This document shows positions 1 through 5,015 of a stretch of 9,671 bases of DNA, in pieces. The stretch is from Alcaligenaceae bacterium (lineage in GTDB: Bacteria; Pseudomonadota; Gammaproteobacteria; Burkholderiales; Burkholderiaceae_B). The stretch lies in contig JAAZDZ010000080.1 of NCBI GenBank assembly GCA_012512545.1, positions 1 to 9,671 on the forward strand. The letters are read 5' to 3'. How positions within the stretch are numbered: position 1 is the stretch's first letter; every line of letters begins with the position of its first letter. The notes beneath the pieces were generated by a model. It was given only the letters and a program-made list of their open reading frames with translations, did no database searches and was not told the origin of the DNA. Position numbers and translations under genes: made by a program.

Positions 1-453
1 GGCGCCCTGGCCAAGGTGCTTGACCCCTTCCCCATTGTGCCGCTTTACACCGAGCTTTCGCCTGCGTCCGCCATGACCAACTGGCTGATCAGCGACGAGC
101 CGCCCAGTAATTTCACCGTGGATCAGGACACCGAACTGCGTTCCACCAACGAAACGCGCGCCGCTGTGCGCTATGTACGTCAGGCCATCGAGCTGGACGA
201 CGTTCGCAAGCATGTAGAAGCCGGCAAGCAATGCACGCGCCTGGCCCTGACCTGGGCCGATCGCGTTTCCTTTGTGCTGTCCGACGGCCTGGATCTCAAG
301 CGCATCGCGCCGCTGGATGTGCTGCAGGAAGGCCGCATGCCCGCCAACGACGAAGCTGAGCAGTTCGACTCGGATTTCACGCTGATGAGCGGCGAGCTGT
401 CAAAGCTGTTGGAAGAACTTGTCGAAGCCCTGGGCGGGGAAAAGCAGGCGTAG
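1..453 (+). CDS. rdgC: Recombination-associated protein RdgC, C-terminal half (5' partial)
   Basis: This is the last 150 residues of RdgC, open at the left window edge (frame begins at base 1) and ending at TAG 451-453. Known of the family: RdgC is a ~300-residue nucleoid-associated protein that forms a ring-shaped dimer around double-stranded DNA and restrains RecA-promoted strand exchange. Roughly half the protein is therefore missing. Seen here: the family's C-terminal signatures in order, namely TRLALTW (fragment residues 79-85), LKRIAPLDVL (99-108) and FDSDFTLMSGEL (122-133), followed by the usual LGGE ending. The GTG at 16-18 is an internal valine codon, not a start. The gene converges on pyrB, and a hairpin begins 8 bases after its stop. 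Nothing suggests damage apart from the window cut. Confidence 0.93.
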   Translation, partial: GALAKVLDPFPIVPLYTELSPASAMTNWLISDEPPSNFTVDQDTELRSTNETRAAVRYVRQAIELDDVRKHVEAGKQCTRLALTWADRVSFVLSDGLDLKRIAPLDVLQEGRMPANDEAEQFDSDFTLMSGELSKLLEELVEALGGEKQA

Positions 454-461
454 ACGCCACA

Positions 462-488
462 CGGCCGCCACGATGCACAGGGCGGCCG
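462..488. terminator. GC-rich hairpin after rdgC stop
   Basis: A perfect 8-bp inverted repeat, CGGCCGCC (462-469) and GGCGGCCG (481-488), encloses an 11-base loop. It starts 8 bases after the rdgC stop in the convergent rdgC/pyrB gap, which is where a transcription terminator is expected. No T-run follows on either strand, so it is not a textbook intrinsic terminator. It may help halt transcription or protect the 3' end of the mRNA. The repeat is seen; the function is inferred. Confidence 0.45.
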
Positions 489-520
489 CTTCACGACTGA
501 ACCGAGCCACCGGGTAAGCG

Positions 521-560
521 CCGCCGGGCAGAACCGGCGCCACCGGCCCACGCCCGGCGG
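521..560. terminator. GC-rich hairpin after pyrB stop
   Basis: A perfect 9-bp inverted repeat, CCGCCGGGC (521-529) and GCCCGGCGG (552-560), lies four bases beyond the pyrB stop on the minus strand. The 22-base loop region has a small internal CCGG...CCGG stem (534-537 with 543-546). There is no following T-run. Position and stability suggest a terminator or 3'-end stabiliser for pyrB, paired with the hairpin at 462-488 for the opposing gene. Confidence 0.45.
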
Positions 561-564
561 AATA

Positions 565-1860
565 TCAGTCCATGCCGTGGAAAATGCTGTCGTCGGGGCC
601 GATATGCGAAGGCGGGCTCCAGGTGACATCGCGCAGCGAATGCGGCACCAGGGATTCCACACCCAGCAACACCGCGAAAATGGCCATGCGTACCGGAATG
701 CCATTGTCGGTCTGGCGGAAAATAGCCAGACGCGAGTCGTGGTTGAGATCCGTGCTGAGGTCGTTGGCGCCTTCACGGCTGTCGCGCGGTAGCGGATGCA
801 TGACAATGACATCCGGCCCGCAGCATTTATCGACAATCGCCTTGTTCACCTGAAAGGTTGCGTCGTAGCCTTCCAGCTGCTCTTCATTGAAACGCTCTTT
901 CTGGACGCGGGTGGCGTAGATGACATCGGCCCCGCGCAAGCCTTCTTCCAATGAATGCGTCTGCTGGATCACATGGCCGTTGCGCCCGGCCTGCTCCAGA
1001 ATATATTCAGGCATTTCCAGCCCCTTGGGGGAAATCAGGGTGAATTTTAGATCGCGATACAGCGCCAGCAGCTTGATGAGCGAATGCACGGTGCGGCCGT
1101 ATTTGAGGTCGCCCGCCAAGGCGATATGCGAACCATCCAGCAGTTTGCCCAGACGCGAGAATTCAGTCAGGATGGTGTAGAGATCCAGCAGCGCCTGGCT
1201 GGGGTGTTCACCCGGGCCATCGCCGCCATTCACCACCGGTATGTTGGTGGCGCGGGCAAATTCCGCCACAGAGCCTTTTTCGGGGTGACGGACCACCATG
1301 GCGTCCACATAGCCGCTCATCACGCGGCTGGTGTCGTAAATGGATTCGCCTTTGGCCATGGACGAAAACGTAAAGCCGGTTGTATCGCAGACCGAACCGC
1401 CCAGGCGGCAGAACGCCGCTCCAAAGCTGACCCGCGTGCGGGTACTGGCCTCGAAGAACAGGTTGCCCAGCACCGCCCCTTCCAGAACGCGCGAAATCTT
1501 CTGGCGCCGGGCAATGGGCTGCATCATGTCGGCAATGCGGAAAAGCTCTTCAACGGCTTCACGGCTGGTGAACTGATCGACCGACAGCAACTGATGACGC
1601 CCTTCAAAGGCAATGCGGTCGCGCAAGGGGCCGCCCTGCCCGCTTTGCGCATACTTTTGCAGCAAGGCTTCGTTCTGGACGATTTCGCTCACAAAGCGCT
1701 GGACGACTTCCGGCATGGGCCGGAATTCCTGGGAAGTTTCCGGCAGCAGCCAGGTATCCAGTGCGCGACGCTTGACGCCTATGCGGCCCGCAAAAACATC
1801 GCGGGTCAGGTTGAGACGCCGCATGGCATCACGAAGAAACACCTGTTGAGGGATGGACAT
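565..1860 (-). CDS. pyrB: Aspartate carbamoyltransferase, long form with HTH-like N-terminus
   Basis: This 431-residue enzyme joins carbamoyl phosphate and aspartate to give N-carbamoyl-aspartate, the committed step of pyrimidine synthesis, in the cytoplasm. All expected active-site elements are visible (E. coli equivalents in brackets): STRT at 139-142 (52-55), K170 in MAKGES (K84), R191 in RHP (R105), H219 and Q222 in HPSQ (H134, Q137), R256 in YGRT (R167), R318 (R229), and HPLPR at 355-359 (L267-P268). It is about 120 residues longer than the ~310-residue E. coli catalytic chain. The extra sequence is an N-terminal ~95 residues, of which 12-40 resemble a helix-turn-helix (LTRDVFAGRIGVKRRALDTW), and a C-terminal tail of ~25 residues. 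ATG 1858-1860 is chosen because AGGGG lies six bases upstream; an in-frame ATG at 1893 has no ribosome site and falls near the predicted transcription start. No pyrI or pyrC is adjacent. The catalytic assignment is very secure; the DNA-binding reading of the N-terminus is inference. Confidence 0.95.
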   Translation of the reverse strand: MSIPQQVFLRDAMRRLNLTRDVFAGRIGVKRRALDTWLLPETSQEFRPMPEVVQRFVSEIVQNEALLQKYAQSGQGGPLRDRIAFEGRHQLLSVDQFTSREAVEELFRIADMMQPIARRQKISRVLEGAVLGNLFFEASTRTRVSFGAAFCRLGGSVCDTTGFTFSSMAKGESIYDTSRVMSGYVDAMVVRHPEKGSVAEFARATNIPVVNGGDGPGEHPSQALLDLYTILTEFSRLGKLLDGSHIALAGDLKYGRTVHSLIKLLALYRDLKFTLISPKGLEMPEYILEQAGRNGHVIQQTHSLEEGLRGADVIYATRVQKERFNEEQLEGYDATFQVNKAIVDKCCGPDVIVMHPLPRDSREGANDLSTDLNHDSRLAIFRQTDNGIPVRMAIFAVLLGVESLVPHSLRDVTWSPPSHIGPDDSIFHGMD

Positions 1861-1866
1861 GTGCAG

Positions 1867-1871
1867 CCCCT
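1867..1871 (-). promoter_or_regulatory. Ribosome binding site of pyrB (decides start)
   Basis: AGGGG on the minus strand lies six bases before ATG 1858-1860. The alternative in-frame ATG at 1891-1893 has only A/T-rich sequence before it. The site therefore supports the 431-residue product over the 442-residue one. Confidence 0.7.
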
Positions 1872-1901
1872 GATATATACGCAAAGCGTACATTTTAATT
1901 T

Positions 1902-1907
1902 TTTATA
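1902..1907 (-). promoter_or_regulatory. Candidate -10 box for pyrB
   Basis: TATAAA on the minus strand opens a strikingly AT-rich stretch (about 1891-1907) in otherwise GC-rich DNA. Initiation would fall near 1895, giving a ~35-base leader before the pyrB ATG at 1860. No good -35 hexamer is visible at 16-18 bases; the sequence at 17 bases, GATGTT, is poor. Either an activator helps or the call is wrong. Confidence 0.3.
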
Positions 1908-1950
1908 CGGGGCTTGGATAGTGAAACATCAGGGTTTGTCCCGATACAAC

Positions 1951-1983
1951 AACGCCGCAGCGGTTTTTCCCCGTTGCGGCGTT
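1951..1983 (-). terminator. Hairpin between lipoprotein gene and pyrB
   Basis: AACGCCGCA (1951-1959) and TGCGGCGTT (1975-1983) form a perfect 9-bp stem. In minus-strand RNA the stem continues past one A-C mismatch with three more pairs (1961-1963 with 1971-1973), leaving a seven-base loop. It begins 22 bases after the stop of the lipoprotein gene, which suits a terminator. The tail in RNA is GUUGUAUCGG, which has some U but no run. It also sits about 90 bases before the pyrB ATG, so a role as a leader element of pyrB cannot be excluded. Confidence 0.5.
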
Positions 1984-2005
1984 CTGACTGCAGCGCACCA
2001 GCGAC

Positions 2006-2614
2006 TTACTGGGGCATGGCTTCACTGCCTGGAGGCGGCAGCGGCGCCCCGCTTTCATCCACGCCAGCAATGGCCCGTGCGGCGGCTGTCGCATTGCTTT
2101 CCGTGCCCACCGGGAAAATCAGCTGATCGCTGCTGACCTGATCGGCATACGAAGGCGCGGCCATCAGGGTGCGGCCAATCACCAGAGCCAGACGCTTATT
2201 GGGATTACGGGCTGTGGCGTCCTGCACGCGGACCCGGGCTTCATCACTGAGGATAAGCGCCAGCAGACCCTGAGCCTGCTGATCGGCGCCAGCCTGCACA
2301 CCGGTAAGATCGGCGCGGGTGACAACGGGCTCAGGGCTGAGGTACAGCTTGGCATCCCCGCCGACCGACACTTCCAGCCATCCGTCCTGCTGAACCATGT
2401 CCGCCACAAACACCGCGACCGGCGCGCCCTGCTCTGCTGCAGGCTGAGTGACTTGCGGGTCGGTCGGAGAGGATGGCGTGACCGGCGCTGCAACGGCGGT
2501 GTCGGCGGGCTGCGTAGCGGCCTGCTGCTGTTGTTCAGGCGCGGTCTGGCAAGCTGCCAGCGTAAGGAGCGCCAGCGCCAGCGCGCTGCGGGTCAGGATA
2601 CGGGTGACTTTCAT
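2006..2614 (-). CDS. Lipoprotein with SecDF P1-head-like domain
   Basis: This 202-residue protein starts with a basic n-region and hydrophobic core (residues 1-18) and a lipobox L19-A20-A21-C22, so it should be exported and lipid-anchored at Cys22. The residue after Cys is Gln, not Asp, so outer-membrane sorting is the default expectation. Residues 27-64 form a Gln/Ala/Pro/Thr-rich flexible linker. Residues ~65-185 form one compact domain. Its stretch RLALVIGRTLMAAPSYAD (141-158), followed by an NATAAARAIAG helix, resembles the pattern LAvVvDgkvxsAPxI plus a C-terminal helix in the periplasmic P1 head of SecD. SecD's membrane segments are absent. A Pro-rich tail ends the protein. ATG 2614 is chosen for its signal peptide and the purine-rich site seven bases upstream; in-frame codons further upstream would bury the signal. 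It is flanked by its own candidate promoter and terminator. Lipoprotein status is firm. The SecD-like relationship is by eye, and the function is unknown. Confidence 0.82.
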   Translation of the reverse strand: MKVTRILTRSALALALLTLAACQTAPEQQQQAATQPADTAVAAPVTPSSPTDPQVTQPAAEQGAPVAVFVADMVQQDGWLEVSVGGDAKLYLSPEPVVTRADLTGVQAGADQQAQGLLALILSDEARVRVQDATARNPNKRLALVIGRTLMAAPSYADQVSSDQLIFPVGTESNATAAARAIAGVDESGAPLPPPGSEAMPQ

Positions 2615-2617
2615 CGG

Positions 2618-2627
2618 CTTCCCTTCT
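2618..2627 (-). promoter_or_regulatory. Ribosome binding site of the lipoprotein gene (decides start)
   Basis: AGAAGGGAAG on the minus strand precedes ATG 2612-2614, with the AAGG core seven bases away. It selects this start over the longer open frame reaching 2686, whose first 24 residues would mask the lipoprotein signal. Confidence 0.65.
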
Positions 2628-2648
2628 ATATATGAAACAATTCCCGGA

Positions 2649-2678
2649 AGTGTAGCAGCGCCTGAAAAGCCATGTGCA
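2649..2678 (-). promoter_or_regulatory. Candidate sigma70 promoter for the lipoprotein gene
   Basis: On the minus strand, TGCACA (2673-2678, 4 of 6 to TTGACA) is followed after 18 bases by an extended -10, TGC-TACACT (TACACT at 2649-2654, 4 of 6 to TATAAT). Initiation near 2642 would give a ~28-base leader ending in the ribosome site. It lies in the 111-base gap after pbpC and would let the lipoprotein be expressed apart from yfhM-pbpC. Found by eye only. Confidence 0.4.
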
Positions 2679-2726
2679 GGAGTCACGCCAAAACGGGCGC
2701 TTCTTCACAGAAAATAACGCTGCTGC

Positions 2727-5015
2727 TCAACCGCCACCACTCAGCCGGGGCAGACCGCGCACCTGGATGGTGACTTCATCCAGCACCACGCCTTCAGCCG
2801 TGCTCAGCACAATGCGGTGCCGGCCGACGCTCAACGGCCAGCGCGACGCCTGGCCATCGGCCACATGGCGGCCTTCGATATGCCAGCGCAGCAATTCAGG
2901 TGCCACCCCACCCGCATCCGCCCTGAGCACAAGCTGCTGGTGTGCGGCAGGCATATCGGGATCGAAGGCGATGACTGTGCCCTTTGACGGGCTGAGAATG
3001 CGGGAACGGGGTGCAGACCGCGTGAAGGCCGGTTCAATTCTGCTGACGGCTGTGCCCGGCAGAAAGTACTCCATGCGTGACGCCTCCAGATTCTGTTCAA
3101 AGACCACCTGCCGCCGCTCCACATCGGGCGGTGGCAGCGGCTGCGCACTGGCCCGGTGCTCGTGCAGGGCCGACATCACCTCGTGCCAGATGGGCCCCGC
3201 CCCGGACACCCCGGAAACATCGCGCATGCTCAAACCCTGGCTATTACCCACCCACACCCCCACCGTGTAATCGCTGGACCAGCCCAATGCCCAGTTATCC
3301 CGCATATCCTTGCTGGTGCCGGTTTTCACCGCCGACCAGAAGCGGGTGGCCAGCGCGCTTTCCAGCCCGAAGGTGCGCGCCCGCGCGCGCCGGTCCGACA
3401 GCATATCGCCCACAATCCAGCTGGCTTGCGGGCTGAAGCGTTGCGCGGGCGGCCCGCCAGCAGGCGATTCCCCCTGCAGAATGACAGGGAGCCGCCAGCG
3501 CCCCTGATCCGCCAGTGTCCGGTAGGCATTGGTCAGGCTTAAAAGATCCACATCGGCACTGCCCAGGCTGAGGCTGTAACCGTAATATTCGCCGTCGTGC
3601 AGCAGCGGCAGACCCAGGCTTCGCAGGCGCTGGGCAAAGCGCTCGGGGCCAACCAGCATCAGCACACGCACGGCAGGGATATTGAGCGACGATGCCAGGG
3701 CGCTGCGCACGCTCACCCACCCGGCATGGCTGCGGTCATAATTCTGCGGAATGTACAGCCCGCCCGCCGTTGCCACATCCAGCGGCGCATCTTCCAGCAG
3801 CGAAGCCGCCGTAAGGTAGCGGAATTCCAGTGCCTGCGCGTAGAGAAAAGGCTTCAGGGTGGAACCTGCCTGACGCCGCGCGCGGGCATGGTCCACCTGA
3901 TCTGCCGCCGAAACATGGCCCGACGAGCCCACATAGGCCAGGATTTCGGCCGTTTCATTGCTCAGCACCACCACGGCGGCGTCCGTCAGCTGCGCATGGC
4001 CCATGCCCGCCAGATGGCGCTGCACGCTTTCCAGCACCAGCCGCTGCAGGCGCGCATCCAAGGTGGTGCGTACCGCACCTGCCGTGCCTGCCTGGCTGGC
4101 CCGGGCCACTGCCAACCGGGAGAAATGGGGCGCCAGCGCAGGGACATCAGCCGCCGGGCGGGCCGTCGCCGCCAGCCAGGCCCCCATGTCATCCGGCAGG
4201 GTCTGGCAGAACTGCGCGGCACCGCCATCGCGCAGCAAGGCGCAGGCACGCGCCGTCACGCGCCCGGCACCGGCATTCGGCCCCCGCAACAAAGCGGCTG
4301 CCACGGCCGATTCGCGCTGATCAAGGCCATGCGGATGTTTGCCGAACATCACTCTGGAAACCGCATCAATCCCGCGCAATTCCCCCCTGAACGCCGCCAG
4401 ATTCAAATAAGCTTCCAGAATCTGCGCCTTGCTCCAGCCCGATTCAAGCAAACGGGCGCTGCGCATCTGAGCCAGCTTCTGTTCCAGGCCGCGACCGCCT
4501 GCGGGCCGCAGCAGTTCAGGCGCCAGCATCCCGACCAGTTGCATGCTGAGTGTCGAGGCACCGCGCGAACCGCTGCCCCAGGCCCAGTTCCAGCCTGCCG
4601 CCATCAGCGCCGGCCAGTCCACGCCACCATGTTCGTAAAAATGCCGGTCTTCCGACAGCAGCACGGCCCGCTGCATGGCGGGCGAGATATCGCCCAATGG
4701 CACCCAGGCGCCGCGCCGTTCGGCGTAATCCTGTCTGACTGCGCCCACCATGGCCCCATGCCGGTCGAACACCCATTGGTCTGAAGGCTGGTGCCCCGCC
4801 CTGACCTGCTCGAAAGACGGAAAGAATAAGGGCGCCGCCGCCCGGGCAGGCTCTGACACAAACGGCAGCCAGGCCATCAGAACAACCATCAGACACAGCA
4901 GCCCGTTGCGGGCAAAAAAATGCCGGAGCGCCTCTGCGCGAACACCCTGGCGCCACCCCACCTGCCTGGGGAAGCGCTGAACCCGCAATGCTTCTTTAGC
5001 GCCCGGCAGCAGCAT
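2727..5015 (-). CDS. pbpC: Penicillin-binding protein 1C (bifunctional class A PBP)
   Basis: This 762-residue inner-membrane protein has its active domains in the periplasm, where it polymerises lipid II into glycan strands and may cross-link them. Numbering is from ATG 5013-5015. A basic cytoplasmic segment (1-37) precedes one membrane helix (~38-54). The GT51 domain shows E122-DRHFYEH with the catalytic Glu, GASTLSMQ (152-159) and KAQILEAYLN (196-205). The penicillin-binding domain has all three active-site boxes: S385-T-L-K388, S443-L-N445 and K564-T-G566. A C-terminal ~85-residue beta domain (from RILSPSKG at ~672) matches the domain specific to PBP1C proteins. Length fits the family (E. 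coli ~770). Its start overlaps the yfhM stop by 20 bases, so the two are probably co-transcribed and translationally coupled, as in the known yfhM-pbpC pairing. Known of the family: PBP1C is usually non-essential and a minor polymerase in E. coli. Confidence 0.96.
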   Translation of the reverse strand: MLLPGAKEALRVQRFPRQVGWRQGVRAEALRHFFARNGLLCLMVVLMAWLPFVSEPARAAAPLFFPSFEQVRAGHQPSDQWVFDRHGAMVGAVRQDYAERRGAWVPLGDISPAMQRAVLLSEDRHFYEHGGVDWPALMAAGWNWAWGSGSRGASTLSMQLVGMLAPELLRPAGGRGLEQKLAQMRSARLLESGWSKAQILEAYLNLAAFRGELRGIDAVSRVMFGKHPHGLDQRESAVAAALLRGPNAGAGRVTARACALLRDGGAAQFCQTLPDDMGAWLAATARPAADVPALAPHFSRLAVARASQAGTAGAVRTTLDARLQRLVLESVQRHLAGMGHAQLTDAAVVVLSNETAEILAYVGSSGHVSAADQVDHARARRQAGSTLKPFLYAQALEFRYLTAASLLEDAPLDVATAGGLYIPQNYDRSHAGWVSVRSALASSLNIPAVRVLMLVGPERFAQRLRSLGLPLLHDGEYYGYSLSLGSADVDLLSLTNAYRTLADQGRWRLPVILQGESPAGGPPAQRFSPQASWIVGDMLSDRRARARTFGLESALATRFWSAVKTGTSKDMRDNWALGWSSDYTVGVWVGNSQGLSMRDVSGVSGAGPIWHEVMSALHEHRASAQPLPPPDVERRQVVFEQNLEASRMEYFLPGTAVSRIEPAFTRSAPRSRILSPSKGTVIAFDPDMPAAHQQLVLRADAGGVAPELLRWHIEGRHVADGQASRWPLSVGRHRIVLSTAEGVVLDEVTIQVRGLPRLSGGG

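Noticed and set aside
1861..1893. Upstream in-frame ATG of pyrB at 1891-1893
   Set aside because: It has no ribosome site and lies at the predicted transcription start, whereas ATG 1860 has AGGGG at good spacing.
1903..1929. Eight-codon frame MFHYPSPV before pyrB as a possible leader peptide
   Set aside because: There is no convincing ribosome site, the predicted pyrB promoter lies at its end so it would not be in that transcript, and no attenuator stem with a U-run follows it.
1084..2136. 350-codon open frame on the plus strand across pyrB and the lipoprotein gene
   Set aside because: It runs antisense to two well-supported genes and through the hairpin and promoter region between them, with no recognisable domain.
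2684..2700. CGCC/GGCG stem after pbpC as a terminator
   Set aside because: Only about four pairs, no T-run, and located over 20 bases past the stop; too weak to call.
3597..4784. 395-codon open frame on the plus strand opposite pbpC
   Set aside because: It is antisense to the conserved transglycosylase and transpeptidase motifs of PbpC, with skewed composition and no family resemblance.
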